Numbered from the stretch's first letter, positions 43,155 to 54,674 are shown. The stretch is 64,000 nt of DNA from Rhodanobacter humi (GCF_041107455.1 NZ_JBGBPY010000001.1:3348001-3412000); one strand, 5' to 3'. Program-made: numbers and translations. The notes: a model not told the origin generated them from the sequence alone.

Positions 43155-43895
43155 ATGCCAATTCAGCGATTGACCGGTGTTGCCGCACTCGTTTCGATGC
43201 TGCTGTTCGCCATTCCCACACATGCCGAAACCCGTGCCGTCGCCAACCTCTCGCTGATCGCCGGTGGTACTTCCGCTTCCTCGTTGTCGCTGAACCAGCT
43301 GCCCATCCTCAACCCGGCACCGATGTTCGCCGCGCCCAGCGCGCCGAGCTTCGCCGGCGCGACCCCGGCCTTTGGCGCCGCCCACAGCAGCCTGCTCGCG
43401 CCCGTCGTGGCCAAGGCCGATGACGCGAAGCCGGCCGCCAGCGCGACGGATGACCAGGCTGACAGCTCGGCCGAGACCATCACCGACCTGCGCAAGGCGC
43501 TGATCGGGCTGGCGATGAACCTGCGTGACGTGCGCTACGTGCGCGGCGGCCACAGCCCGACCACCGGCTTCGATTGCAGCGGCTTCGTGCGTTACGTGTT
43601 CGCCCACGCGATCGGCGTGCAGCTGCCCACCAACTCCGCCTCGCAGTTCCTCGCCGGCCTGAAGGTGAAGCGCGCCGACATGAAACCTGGCGACCTGGTG
43701 TTCTTCCACACCAGCGGCCGCCACCACCGCATCACCCACGTGGGCATCTACATTTCCAACGGCCGCTTCATCCACGCCCCCACCACCGGCAAGTCGGTGC
43801 AGATCTCCAGCCTCGACGAGGCCTACTGGGCCAAGCGCTTCGTGGGCGCCAAGCGCCCCGACGGCATGCTGGCGCTGGCCGGGCGCAACGGCTGA
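43155..43895 (+). CDS. NlpC/P60-family cell-wall hydrolase
   Basis: The 246-residue protein has a signal peptide (LTGVAALVSMLLFAIPTHA), an Ala/Pro/Ser-rich linker of about 80 residues, and a C-terminal NlpC/P60 domain. The catalytic triad is Cys141 in GFDCSGF, His195 in RITHVGIYI and His207 in GRFIHAP. LRDVRYVRGGHSPTTG opens the domain. Such enzymes cut gamma-D-glutamyl-diaminopimelate bonds in peptidoglycan and act in the periplasm in growth or division. It stands alone with its own terminator, so it is probably monocistronic. Confidence 0.9.
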   Translation: MPIQRLTGVAALVSMLLFAIPTHAETRAVANLSLIAGGTSASSLSLNQLPILNPAPMFAAPSAPSFAGATPAFGAAHSSLLAPVVAKADDAKPAASATDDQADSSAETITDLRKALIGLAMNLRDVRYVRGGHSPTTGFDCSGFVRYVFAHAIGVQLPTNSASQFLAGLKVKRADMKPGDLVFFHTSGRHHRITHVGIYISNGRFIHAPTTGKSVQISSLDEAYWAKRFVGAKRPDGMLALAGRNG

Positions 43896-43920
43896 GCCGC
43901 TGCCTCCGACAGGTCATCCG

Positions 43921-43945
43921 AAAGCCGCCGCAAGGCGGCTTTTTC
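43921..43945 (+). terminator. Intrinsic terminator of the NlpC/P60 gene
   Basis: AGCCGCC-GCAA-GGCGGCT is a perfect 7-bp GC stem with a GNRA-type loop followed by TTTT. It starts 28 bases after the stop codon. Confidence 0.88.
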
Positions 43946-44088
43946 ATGTGCTTCCTTCCCCCCTATACGACAGCGGAAAGCATCGTCGAAGTCGATACCT
44001 TCGCTGTGGCCGGGGTTCCTTCCCTCGTGCGACGGGAGAGGGAAGCACTTGCCGGTGCCGGCGGCTAACCTCGCGGCTGCCATGCCTG

Positions 44089-44314
44089 GCCCCCATCCGC
44101 CCTGCGGGCACCTTCCCCCGTGCGACGGGGGAAGGAAGGGTTCGCCGGTGCCGGTTGTGCGGCTGATCCCGCGGTCTCCGTTCCCGTGCACGACTTTCTT
44201 TCCGGGCGGAAGACGCAAGCCTTCCTTCCCCCGCCTGCGGGGGTACGCGGGGAGGCGCCAGGGATGGCGCCAGCTTTGAGGAGCGAGGAAGGTGCCCGCA
44301 GGGCGGATGGGGGC
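44089..44314. repeat. Left repeat block flanking the DUF559 gene
   Basis: The 226-bp block is bounded by a perfect 27-bp terminal inverted repeat (44089-44115 and 44288-44314, beginning GCCCCCATCCGCCC). Inside are the palindromes CTTCCCCCGTgcgACGGGGGAAG and GGCGCCA/TGGCGCC. Its right end stops one base before the DUF559 stop codon. Together with the preceding bases it fills the 420-base gap after the NlpC/P60 gene, in which no other gene is seen. Confidence 0.8.
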
Positions 44315-44315
44315 A

Positions 44316-44660
44316 TCACCGCCCCATCTCCAATGCCTGCAGGATCCTCGCCAGCACCTGATCCGTCCGTTCAAGCACGTCGTGATTCCAGCATCGCACC
44401 ACGATGAAACCATGCTGCCTGAACCAGTCGTCGCGGCGTACGTCGGCTGCCGAGTCCAGATGCTGCGAGCCGTCGACCTCGACGATCAACTGTCTTTCGA
44501 TGCAGGCGAAGTCGGCGATGTAGCTTCCCAGCGGATGCTGGCGGCGAAAGCGGAAGCCGGCCAACTGGCGGTGGCGCAAGCGCGCCCAGAGCCAATGTTC
44601 CGCCTCGGTCATGTCACGACGCAGCTGGCGTGCGTAATGGAGTTTCGCACCCTCGCGCAT
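44316..44660 (-). CDS. DUF559 (Vsr-like) endonuclease-domain protein
   Basis: The protein has 114 residues and starts at ATG 44660. It contains the DUF559 pattern: KLHYARQLRRDMTEAEHWLW, LRHRQLAGFRFRRQHPLG, YIADFACIERQLIVEVDGSQH and RDDWFRQHGFIVVRCWNHDV. Asp50 and the Glu61-x-Asp63 group form a PD-(D/E)XK-type nuclease site as in the Vsr mismatch endonuclease. The biological role of the family is not known. The gene is packed between two copies of a terminal-inverted-repeat element, leaving one base at its 3' side and 36 at its 5' side. Its promoter must therefore lie in or beside the repeat. Confidence 0.88.
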   Translation of the reverse strand: MREGAKLHYARQLRRDMTEAEHWLWARLRHRQLAGFRFRRQHPLGSYIADFACIERQLIVEVDGSQHLDSAADVRRDDWFRQHGFIVVRCWNHDVLERTDQVLARILQALEMGR

Positions 44661-44696
44661 GAGCCTTCCCTGGTTTGGTGGAAGCTTCAGAGGCTA

Positions 44697-44898
44697 GCCC
44701 CCCATCCGCCCTTCGGGCACCTTCCCCCGTGGGACGGGGGAAGGAAGGGTTTGCCAACGTTGGCTGTGCGGTGAATCCCACGGCTGCGGGCGGAATGCGC
44801 AAGCCTTCCTTCCCCCGCCTGCGGGGGTACGCGGGGAGGCGCCAGGGATGGCGCCAGCTTTGAGGAGCGAGGAAGGTGCCCGCAGGGCGGATGGGGGC
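44697..44898. repeat. Right repeat block flanking the DUF559 gene
   Basis: The 202-bp block is bounded by 27-bp terminal inverted repeats (44697-44723 and 44872-44898; one GC/TT difference in the left arm). The right ~90 bases (44808-44898) are identical or nearly so to 44218-44314, while the middle differs from the left block. It occupies most of the 312-base gap between DUF559 and the rhomboid gene. Confidence 0.8.
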
Positions 44899-44972
44899 GC
44901 ACCACGGTTCCCGGCATGGTGAAATCGCGTGGTGCTGGTTACGCTTGTCGCTCGTTTTCCGGAAATCACCCG

Positions 44973-45635
44973 ATGCCGAACGTCCCCCCGGTCACCCGCT
45001 ACCTGCTGATCGCCAACGTGCTGGTGTTCGCGCTGCAGTTGGTCCTGCACGACGCGAGCACGTACGCGCTGAGCCAGCATTTCGCATTGTGGCCGCTGGG
45101 GCCGGACCAGCTCGGCCAGGTGGCGGGCGGGGCGGTCATCAGCGTGGGGTTCCGCCCGTGGCAACTGGTCACCTATGCGTTCATGCACGGCGGTTTCGAG
45201 CACATCCTGTTCAACATGTTCGCGCTGTACATGTTCGGTGGGGTGATCGAGCGCACCTTCGGCGCGCGCAACTACACGATCTACTACTTCGCCTGCGCGA
45301 TCGTGGCGGCAGTGGCGCAACTGCTGGTGATGAAGTATTTCCCCAACGGCTTCTACCCCACCATCGGCGCCTCGGGCGCGATCTTCGGTCTGCTGCTGGC
45401 GTTCGGCATGCTGTATCCGAAGGAGAAGATGTTCCTGATCTTCCTGCCGATCCCGATGCCGGCGTGGCTGTTCGTGATCGGCTATGCGGTGGTGGAACTG
45501 GTGCTGGGCGTCACCGGCACGCAGGCCGGCGTGGCGCACTTCGCGCACCTGGGCGGCATGGTCGGCGGCTATGTCATGATCCAGTACTGGCGCGGCAAGC
45601 TGCCGCTGAAACCGAAGCGCCAGCTGCTGCGCTGA
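44973..45635 (+). CDS. Rhomboid-family intramembrane serine protease
   Basis: ATG 44973 follows CCGGAAATC and gives 220 residues with about six membrane helices. The rhomboid motifs are present: MHGGFEHILFNMFALYMFG, the catalytic Ser134 in TIGASGAIFG, and His192 in HFAHLGGMVGGY. It cleaves membrane proteins within the inner membrane; substrates are unknown. The start downstream of the repeat block is preferred over the Met at 44916, which lacks a ribosome-binding site. It is followed by the permease gene after 15 bases. Confidence 0.9.
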   Translation: MPNVPPVTRYLLIANVLVFALQLVLHDASTYALSQHFALWPLGPDQLGQVAGGAVISVGFRPWQLVTYAFMHGGFEHILFNMFALYMFGGVIERTFGARNYTIYYFACAIVAAVAQLLVMKYFPNGFYPTIGASGAIFGLLLAFGMLYPKEKMFLIFLPIPMPAWLFVIGYAVVELVLGVTGTQAGVAHFAHLGGMVGGYVMIQYWRGKLPLKPKRQLLR

Positions 45636-45650
45636 TCTTCTAGGAAATCC

Positions 45651-48216
<2,566 letters not shown>

Positions 48217-48304
48217 CTTGCAACGCTCCGAGATTGACGACGGCGTCGTGCCCGCGAGGTGTTCTTCAACAGCCGCAGGCTGGTCAAGCGGGAGTCCATG
48301 TTGA

Positions 48305-48347
48305 TCTTCGGTAAAGCCGAAGATGGATGCCCGCCTTCGCGGGCATG
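48305..48347. repeat. Twin hairpins between frmA and fghA
   Basis: TCTTCGG/CCGAAGA (48305-48323) is followed by ATGCCCGC/GCGGGCAT around CTTC (48327-48346) and TGACGCC. The second is a member of the CGTCATxCCxGCGAAxG repeat type. The pair could modulate the ratio of the two transcripts. Confidence 0.55.
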
Positions 48348-48371
48348 ACGCCGCGAGAAAAGGAGAACCCC

Positions 48372-49208
48372 GTGAACCTCGAACGCCTCGAACACCGCGC
48401 CTGCTTCGGCGGCTGGCAGGACGTGTACCGGCACGACTCGGCCGTGCTGGGTTGCGCGATGAACTTCGCCGTCTACCTGCCGCCGCAGGCGGAGCAGGAG
48501 CGGCTCCCGGTGCTGTACTGGCTGTCGGGCCTCACCTGCACCGAGCAGAACTTCATCGCCAAGGCCGGCGCGCAACGCTACGCCGCCGAGCACGGCGTGA
48601 TCGTGGTGGCGCCGGATACCAGCCCGCGCGGCGCGGACGTGGCGGACGATCCGGCGTATGACCTGGGCCAGGGCGCGGGTTTCTATCTCGACGCCACCGA
48701 ACAGCCTTGGGCCGCGCACTACCGCATGCACGACTACGTGGCCGACGAGTTGCCTGCGCTGATCGAAGCGAACTTTCCCGCCAGCGATGCGCGCGGCATC
48801 AGCGGGCATTCGATGGGCGGCCATGGCGCGTTGACGATCGCGCTGCGCAATCCCGGGCGCTACCGCAGCGTATCGGCGTTCGCGCCGATCGTGGCACCGG
48901 CGCAGGTGCCTTGGGGCGAGAAGGCGTTCACCGCCTACCTCGGGTCGGACCGCACGGCCTGGGCGCGCTACGACGCCACCGAACTGCTGAAGACGGCGGC
49001 CGAGCGGCTGCCGCTGCTGGTGGACCAGGGCGAGGCCGACGAATTCCTCGCCGCGCAGCTCAGGCCGGAGCTGTTGCGCGAAGCGTGTGCGAAGGCGAAC
49101 CATCCGCTCACCCTGCGCCTGCATTCCGGCTACGACCACAGCTATTACTTCGTGGCCAGCTTCATCGGCGAGCACATCGCCTGGCATGCGCGGGCGATGA
49201 GGGGCTGA
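48372..49208 (+). CDS. fghA: S-formylglutathione hydrolase
   Basis: The start is GTG 48372, preceded by AAAAGGAGAAC; 278 residues is the normal size. The alpha/beta-hydrolase esterase-D family is recognised by PVLYWLSGLTCTEQNF, VVAPDTSPRG, the nucleophile Ser147 in GHSMGGHGALT, and GYDHSYYFVASFIGEH with the catalytic His. It hydrolyses S-formylglutathione to formate and glutathione, the step after FrmA. ATG 48327 lies inside a repeat hairpin and lacks a proper ribosome-binding site, so it is rejected. Confidence 0.94.
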   Translation: MNLERLEHRACFGGWQDVYRHDSAVLGCAMNFAVYLPPQAEQERLPVLYWLSGLTCTEQNFIAKAGAQRYAAEHGVIVVAPDTSPRGADVADDPAYDLGQGAGFYLDATEQPWAAHYRMHDYVADELPALIEANFPASDARGISGHSMGGHGALTIALRNPGRYRSVSAFAPIVAPAQVPWGEKAFTAYLGSDRTAWARYDATELLKTAAERLPLLVDQGEADEFLAAQLRPELLREACAKANHPLTLRLHSGYDHSYYFVASFIGEHIAWHARAMRG

Positions 49209-49285
49209 GGCGTTGCGCTGGAACGAATGCCAGTGCCAAGGCTTTCCGCGTGTGTAGCCTATTGTTGTCGAGTCGCGCCGATTTC

Positions 49286-49432
49286 ACCGTTCGCCCTGAG
49301 CGTAGGCCCGGAGGGCCGGAGTCGAAGGGTATTGCGGCGACGCTTCGACTTCCTCGCTCCTCAAAGTCAGCGCCATCCGTGGCGCTTCCCCGCGTGCGCT
49401 TGCTATCGCAAGCTACGCTCAGCGCGAACGGT
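49286..49432. repeat. 147-bp chimeric inverted-repeat element
   Basis: The 20-base ends ACCGTTCGCCCTGAGCGTAG (49286-49305) and CTACGCTCAGCGCGAACGGT (49413-49432) pair with a single mismatch. Inside, 49349-49397 carries the core of the other repeat family (CTTCCTCGCTCCTCAAAG, GCGCCATCC, TGGCGC, TCCCCGCG). It lies between the convergent fghA and rapA genes. Confidence 0.7.
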
Positions 49433-49477
49433 GTCTTTGCAGAGGCTTGATGCCATTCAAGCGCGGGCAAGCATTGA

Positions 49478-52330
49478 TCAGCGCAGCGCCAGGAAATCCG
49501 CGCTGACCACGAAGCGCACCGCATCCAGGCGCAGCCGCGACTGCGGGAGGGCGGTGAGCAAGGCGTCGCGTTCGGCGGCAAGGGTGGCGATTTCCGCGGC
49601 GCTGATCGACGGGTTCACCGCGCGCAGCGCCTCAAGACGCGACAGCTCGGCGTCCAGTGCGGCGCCGGCCTCGGCCATCGCGGCGGCTATCATCGCCTGC
49701 GCGCGGGCGCCGGTCGCCAGCTCCGCCTTCTCCAGCATCGGCGGCACCAGCTTGGCGAGGAACTTGCGGTAGCGCGGCACCTCGATGTTGCGGTCGGCGG
49801 CCTTGCGCAATGCAGCCTCGCTGGGCTCGAAGTCCGCGCGCTCGGCGAGCCGGGTGTCGACGGTGACGGTGATCGGCAGCGCGGGCAGGAAGCGCTCCGC
49901 GTCCAGCCGCCGATCGGCCACGCACTCCAGCACGAACACCGCCTGCAGCAATGCGCTGCGCGGCGGCAGCGCGTCGTCCACCATGAAGGCGGCGTTGCCC
50001 TGCTCGCCGGAGAGCGCGAGGTCCAGCGCGCCGGCGATCATCGGATGGTCGAGCCTGAGCAGTGGCAGTTCCTCGCGCGCCAGCGCCACCGCGCGGCTGA
50101 AGGTGGCCGACTGCGGCCCTTCGGCGAAGCCGGGCAGGGCGTCGGTGGAGAGGTATTGCGGGTCGAGCAGCAGCACCTTGCCGCCGAGTTCCTCGGCGTG
50201 GATGCCGTAGGCTTCCAGCAGGCGCTGCACGAAGGCATCGCGGGACGGGTCCTCGTCCTCGCGGCGGAAGGCCTGGGCCAGTTCCTCGGCATGCGGATCG
50301 CGGCTGGCGGCCAGTTCCAGCAGATGGTCGCGGCCCTCGCGGATCAGTTCGGCCATCTGCTCGTGGGCGGCACGCGTCTCGACCAGCAGCGCATCCAGTT
50401 CCTGGTCGCGGCCATCGTCGCCGCGCGCGTGCTGGTCGGCCAGTTGCGCCAGCATATCGCCATAGCGGCGCAGCAGCTCGCGGCCATCGGCCGGGCTCTG
50501 GCGAAACGCATCCACGCCCTCGTCGTACCAGCGCGCCAGCACGTGCTGCGCGCTGTCGGCCACGGCAAGGATGTGGATGCTGATGTCGTGCGCCTGGCCG
50601 ATGCGGTCGAGGCGGCCGATCCGCTGTTCCAGCAGGTCGGGGTCCAGTGGCAGGTCCCACAGCACCAGCCGGTGCGCGAACTGGAAGTTGCGGCCTTCCG
50701 AGCCGATCTCCGAACACAGCAGCAGGCGCGCGCCGTCGGGCTGGGCGAAGTACGCCGCGTTGCGGTCGCGCTGCACGATGCCGAGCCCTTCGTGGAAGCG
50801 CGCGATGCCGGCGCCGCTGCGCGTGCGCAGCGCTTCCTCCAGGGCCAGCACCTTGGCCTGGCTGCGGCAGATCAGCAGGAACTTGTCCTGCGGGTGCGCG
50901 TCGAGCAGTTCCACCAGCGCATTCAGGCGCGGGTCGTTCGCGTAGTCCAGTTCCAGCACCGGCGGTGGCTGCTGGATGTCGGCGTGGAACTCGGCGAGCA
51001 GCGCCTGGCGGGCGGCCTCGTCGAGGCCGGCGGCATCCAGTACCTGCCATTGCGGCAAGCGCTGCGGGAAACCGCCGATGCCGGCGCGGCGGTTGCGGAA
51101 CATCGCGCGGCCGGTGCCGTGGCGGTCGATCAGCGCGGCGAGGATTTCGCGCGCGTGCTCGGGCCTGGTGGTGTCGGCGAGCCGCGCTTCCAATGCCGCA
51201 TCGCCGGCGAAGGCGTTGCGCAGCGTGGCGAGTTGGGCCGCGTCCAGCGCCTCGCCGTCCAGCAGCTTGTCGGCGATCCGCGACAGCGACTGGAAGCCTT
51301 CGGCCTCGGCGAGGTAGGCGTCCAGGTCGCGGTAGCGCTGCGGGTCGAGCAGGCGCAGGCGGGCGAAGTGGCCGCTGCGGCCCAACTGCTCGGGCGTGGC
51401 GGTGAGCAGGATCACCCCGGGCGTCTTCGCAGCCAGTTGCTCCACCAGCGTGTAGCGCGGGCTGGCGGCCGCCGGCGTCCACGCGAGGTGGTGCGCCTCG
51501 TCCACCACCAGCAGATCCCATGGCGCATCCAGCAGTTGCTGCGCGCGCTTCGGGTTCGCTTCGAGGAAGGCGAAGTCGGCGATCACCAGCTGTTCGTCCT
51601 CGAACGGGTTGGCGGGTGCTGCGGCACCGTCCAGCGGCAGATCCAGTGCCTCGCAGCGCTCCTCGTCGTAGATCGCGAAGCTGAGGTTGAAGCGGCGCAG
51701 CAGTTCCACGAACCACTGGTAGATCAAGGTGTCCGGGAGCAGCAGCAGCACGCGCGAAGCACGACCGGTGGCGAGCTGGCGCGCCACGATCATGCCGGCT
51801 TCGATGGTTTTGCCCAGGCCCACCTCGTCGGCCAGCAGCACGCGCGGCGGCCGGCGCGCGGCGGCGATGCCGGCCACGCGCAACTGGTGCGGCACCAGGC
51901 CCACGCGGGCGGCACCCAGGCCCCACATCGGCGAGCGGCGCGCCTCGGCGCGGCGGCGCAGGCCTTCCAGGCGCAACTCGAACTGGCTCACCGGATCGGT
52001 ACGGCCACCGATCAGGCGGTCGTCGGCCTGGCTCACGCTCTGCTCGTCGTCGAGCTGGCCTTCGTGCAGCTCGCGCCCCTCGCCGCGGTAGATCAGCAGC
52101 TCTTCCTTGATCTCCACCCGTTCGACCAGGAACGCGATGCCCTTGCCGGCCACCCGCTGGCCGGCGCGGAACTCCGCGCGTACCAGCGGCGCGGAATCGG
52201 CGGCGTAGGGCCGCAGCACGCCGGCCTTGGCGAACAGCACCTGCACGCCGCGTCCCTCGACGCGCAGCACGGTACCGAGGCCGAGCTCGGGCTCGGCGGT
52301 GGAGATCCAGCGTTGACCAGGTACGAACAT
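49478..52330 (-). CDS. rapA: RNA-polymerase-associated ATPase RapA (HepA)
   Basis: ATG 52330 starts the conserved N-terminus (FVPGQRWISTAEPELGLG); the protein has 950 residues, close to the ~960 of RapA. The order is two Tudor-like N-terminal domains, then a SWI2/SNF2 helicase. The helicase shows LLADEVGLGKTIEAGM (Walker A), VVDEAHHLAW (DEAH box), VILLTATP and, in the second lobe, LLLCSEIGSEGRNFQFAHRLVLWDLP and RIGRLDRIGQ. A RapA-specific C-terminal domain follows. It binds core RNA polymerase and recycles it after termination. A longer frame upstream contains no conserved sequence. Confidence 0.95.
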   Translation of the reverse strand: MFVPGQRWISTAEPELGLGTVLRVEGRGVQVLFAKAGVLRPYAADSAPLVRAEFRAGQRVAGKGIAFLVERVEIKEELLIYRGEGRELHEGQLDDEQSVSQADDRLIGGRTDPVSQFELRLEGLRRRAEARRSPMWGLGAARVGLVPHQLRVAGIAAARRPPRVLLADEVGLGKTIEAGMIVARQLATGRASRVLLLLPDTLIYQWFVELLRRFNLSFAIYDEERCEALDLPLDGAAAPANPFEDEQLVIADFAFLEANPKRAQQLLDAPWDLLVVDEAHHLAWTPAAASPRYTLVEQLAAKTPGVILLTATPEQLGRSGHFARLRLLDPQRYRDLDAYLAEAEGFQSLSRIADKLLDGEALDAAQLATLRNAFAGDAALEARLADTTRPEHAREILAALIDRHGTGRAMFRNRRAGIGGFPQRLPQWQVLDAAGLDEAARQALLAEFHADIQQPPPVLELDYANDPRLNALVELLDAHPQDKFLLICRSQAKVLALEEALRTRSGAGIARFHEGLGIVQRDRNAAYFAQPDGARLLLCSEIGSEGRNFQFAHRLVLWDLPLDPDLLEQRIGRLDRIGQAHDISIHILAVADSAQHVLARWYDEGVDAFRQSPADGRELLRRYGDMLAQLADQHARGDDGRDQELDALLVETRAAHEQMAELIREGRDHLLELAASRDPHAEELAQAFRREDEDPSRDAFVQRLLEAYGIHAEELGGKVLLLDPQYLSTDALPGFAEGPQSATFSRAVALAREELPLLRLDHPMIAGALDLALSGEQGNAAFMVDDALPPRSALLQAVFVLECVADRRLDAERFLPALPITVTVDTRLAERADFEPSEAALRKAADRNIEVPRYRKFLAKLVPPMLEKAELATGARAQAMIAAAMAEAGAALDAELSRLEALRAVNPSISAAEIATLAAERDALLTALPQSRLRLDAVRFVVSADFLALR

Positions 52331-52584
52331 TGCACAGCCGCTTGGGTTCAAGGGCCGACAATTATCCGCGCTGCGGGCGTCAAAGCCCAGCGAAGCCGAA
52401 TGGGTGCGCGTGCCGATCCATTGCCTCGTCGCGGGCGGCCGGAAGCCTGGAGATATGTGAGCGGGTTCGCGCAGGGTTTTGCGTTTGCGCCGTTCATCGG
52501 CCAAATCCGCCCACTGATCGACCGGCCTCTGGCGGCGGTGGCGGCGGCGAGTAGATTCCGCAATCGCAGCAACAGGGGAAGTCC
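52331..52584. other. Divergent region between rapA and fimT
   Basis: The 254 bases contain no gene. A good ribosome-binding sequence (CAGGGGAAG) precedes fimT. I could not identify a sigma-54 promoter (TGGCAC-N5-TTGC) of the kind used for some major pilin genes, or other motifs. Confidence 0.35.
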
Positions 52585-53187
52585 ATGCGTGTTTGGTCGC
52601 AATCGCGGAGTGTTCCGGTCGTCGGCGTGCCATGCCGTGCACGAGGGTTCACCCTCGTCGAACTGATGATCACGATCGCCGTGGCGGCCGTCCTGCTGGT
52701 GATCGCGGTACCGAGCTTCCGCAACATCACCAATTCCAACCGGCTCACCACGGCGGCCAACACCATGGTGAACGCGCTGAATACCGCGCGGATGGAGGCG
52801 ATCAAGCTGAACGCCACCACCCAGTTTTGCAGCGACTTGGCCGGTAACAACACCGACGGCAGCAGTACCACCAGCGACTCCGCGCTGAGTACAGCCTGTG
52901 GTTCGTCCGGCGGTGCAGTCGTTGAACTGACGGGTAGCACCGCCAATTCGCTGCTCGCGGCTACCCAGGGGCTGGCCTTGCCGGTGCAATTGAGCGGCAA
53001 CATCACCGCTGTCCGCTTCAGTGGGCAAGGGTTGGGCTACAAGGCCACGGACACCAGCAAGACTCCAGTTACAAGCACGATTGCAACCGTATGTGTTGCC
53101 GGCTTGAGCGGCAACAACCGCATCGCCATCGGCATGACCACCGGCACCATCATCACCACCACGCCCAGCCCGGGAGCCTGCCCATGA
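52585..53187 (+). CDS. fimT: Type IV pilus minor pilin FimT/GspH family
   Basis: The 200-residue protein has a prepilin signal: the basic leader ends at ARG and is followed by FTLVELMITIAVAAVLLVIA, with Glu at position 5 of the mature protein. FRNITNSNRLTTAANTMVNALNTARMEAIKLN is the typical GspH/FimT helix. The globular domain is rich in Ser, Thr and Gly. It is cleaved by PilD and joins the initiating complex at the pilus tip; FimT has also been linked to DNA uptake in Legionella. First gene of the operon; it overlaps pilV by ATGA. Confidence 0.9.
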   Translation: MRVWSQSRSVPVVGVPCRARGFTLVELMITIAVAAVLLVIAVPSFRNITNSNRLTTAANTMVNALNTARMEAIKLNATTQFCSDLAGNNTDGSSTTSDSALSTACGSSGGAVVELTGSTANSLLAATQGLALPVQLSGNITAVRFSGQGLGYKATDTSKTPVTSTIATVCVAGLSGNNRIAIGMTTGTIITTTPSPGACP

Positions 53188-53657
53188 CCCATCCTTGGCT
53201 GTCTCGAAAGGCGCAGGTTGGCGTAGGGCTGATCGAAGTGCTGGTCGCCGTGCTGGTGCTGTCCATCGGCTTCGTCGGCATCGCAGCGATGCAGGCGCGC
53301 TCGCTCTCCACCAACAACAGCGCGATGGCGCGCAGCATGGCCACGGTGGCCAGCTATTCCATCCTCGACGCCATGCGCGCCGACATTACCGGTGCAGAGA
53401 GCGGCAACTACAACGGCACGGTCACGGCCAACGCCTGCGGGAGTGCAGGTGCCGCGCTGGATACCCAGCAGCTCTTTGCATGGTGCAGTGAGCTGGCGGC
53501 CACTCTGGGCGCCTCAGCCAGTACTACAGGCAATGTCAATTGCAATGCCGTGGCCGGCTCCACCGCGCTCTGCACCATCACCATCCGGTTCGACGACAGT
53601 CGTGCCGGCGCAGGCGGCGGTACCGCACAGCAAGTCGTGACCAGGGCCATGCTATGA
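53184..53657 (+). CDS. pilV: Type IV pilus minor pilin PilV
   Basis: The start at ATG 53184 overlaps the fimT stop by four bases and gives 157 residues. The leader ends in AQVG and the mature part begins VGLIEVLVAVLVLSIGFVGIAAMQ, with Glu5. It is followed by the PilV-typical ARSLSTNNSAMARSMATVASYSILDAMRAD helix. It belongs to the minor pilin set PilV-W-X with PilE that primes pilus assembly and carries PilY1 at the tip. The stop overlaps the pilW start. Confidence 0.9.
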   Translation: MTHPWLSRKAQVGVGLIEVLVAVLVLSIGFVGIAAMQARSLSTNNSAMARSMATVASYSILDAMRADITGAESGNYNGTVTANACGSAGAALDTQQLFAWCSELAATLGASASTTGNVNCNAVAGSTALCTITIRFDDSRAGAGGGTAQQVVTRAML

Positions 53658-54673
53658 GCAAGTTGCGAACGACTCACGGCCAACCGCGACACCTAGGTGG
53701 CTTCACCCTGGTCGAGCTGATGATCGCCATGTTGCTGGGCCTCATCGTGATCGGTGGCGTCACCAGCGTATTCCTTGCCGGTCAGCAGACCTATCGCGCC
53801 AACGAGGCATTGGGCGACGTGGCGGATGGCTCGCGTACCGCCTTCGAGATGCTGTCGCGCGACTTGCGTGACGCAGGCCTCAGCGGATGCGACAACACCA
53901 GCGGGCGCGTCGCCAACGTGATCAATCCACCTTATCCGTGGTATTCCGACTGGAACAATGCCTTGCATGGTTACGACGACGCCAGCACGGATCCGGCGCT
54001 GACGGGCATCACCGGCAATGGCGCACCGGTACCCAATACCAGTTCAGTGCATGTGATCAGCACGTCCAATACGGACGTTACCGTGTCATGGACGCCGGCA
54101 CCGAGTTCGGCGGACTTCAAGGTCAGCGGATCCACCACCGAGTTGAATTCGGGAGACCTGATCATGGTCTGCGATTTCGACCATGCCACCTTGCTGCAGA
54201 TCACCAACTACAACAACAGCAACGTGGACGTGCAGCACAATGATGGCGCCGGCACGCCAGGTAATTGCTCGAAAGGGTTGGGTTACCCGACGGTTTGTAC
54301 TACGAATGGCGCCGCGTATTCCTTCCCCGGCAACTCGCGGGTAGCCAAGCTCACGGCGGTGGACTGGTACATCGGCACCAACCCGGTGAAAGGCCGTTCG
54401 CTTTATCGCCGCACCGTTACCAATGTGGCGGGCACGATCACGCCTGCGTCGCAGGAAATGGTGCGCAACGTCGACAACATGCAAATCAATTACCTCGTCC
54501 CGGGTTCCACCTTCGGCAATGCCACCAGTGTGGGCGCCAACTGGGCGACGGTAAGCGCCGCGCAGGTCACGCTGACCGTGGCGAGCACCCTTCAGAGCGT
54601 CAACGCCAACAGCGCTGGACCGATCCAGCGCGTGTTCACCACCACGACTGCCGTGCGCAACCGGTTGCAATGA
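53654..54673 (+). CDS. pilW: Type IV pilus assembly protein PilW
   Basis: ATG 53654 overlaps the previous stop as ATGA; the product has 339 residues. The prepilin site is HLGG followed by FTLVELMIAMLLGLIVIGGV. Then comes YRANEALGDVADGSRTAFEMLSRDLRDAGLSGC, the hallmark of PilW. The large globular part contains several cysteines and Ser/Thr-rich loops. It is a minor pilin of the tip complex. It is followed after one base by pilX. Confidence 0.92.
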   Translation: MSKLRTTHGQPRHLGGFTLVELMIAMLLGLIVIGGVTSVFLAGQQTYRANEALGDVADGSRTAFEMLSRDLRDAGLSGCDNTSGRVANVINPPYPWYSDWNNALHGYDDASTDPALTGITGNGAPVPNTSSVHVISTSNTDVTVSWTPAPSSADFKVSGSTTELNSGDLIMVCDFDHATLLQITNYNNSNVDVQHNDGAGTPGNCSKGLGYPTVCTTNGAAYSFPGNSRVAKLTAVDWYIGTNPVKGRSLYRRTVTNVAGTITPASQEMVRNVDNMQINYLVPGSTFGNATSVGANWATVSAAQVTLTVASTLQSVNANSAGPIQRVFTTTTAVRNRLQ

Positions 54674-54674
54674 C

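Noticed and set aside
44089-44898. Possible CRISPR array because of repeated hairpin units
   Set aside because: There are only two long blocks with different middles, no regular short repeat-spacer alternation, and no cas genes.
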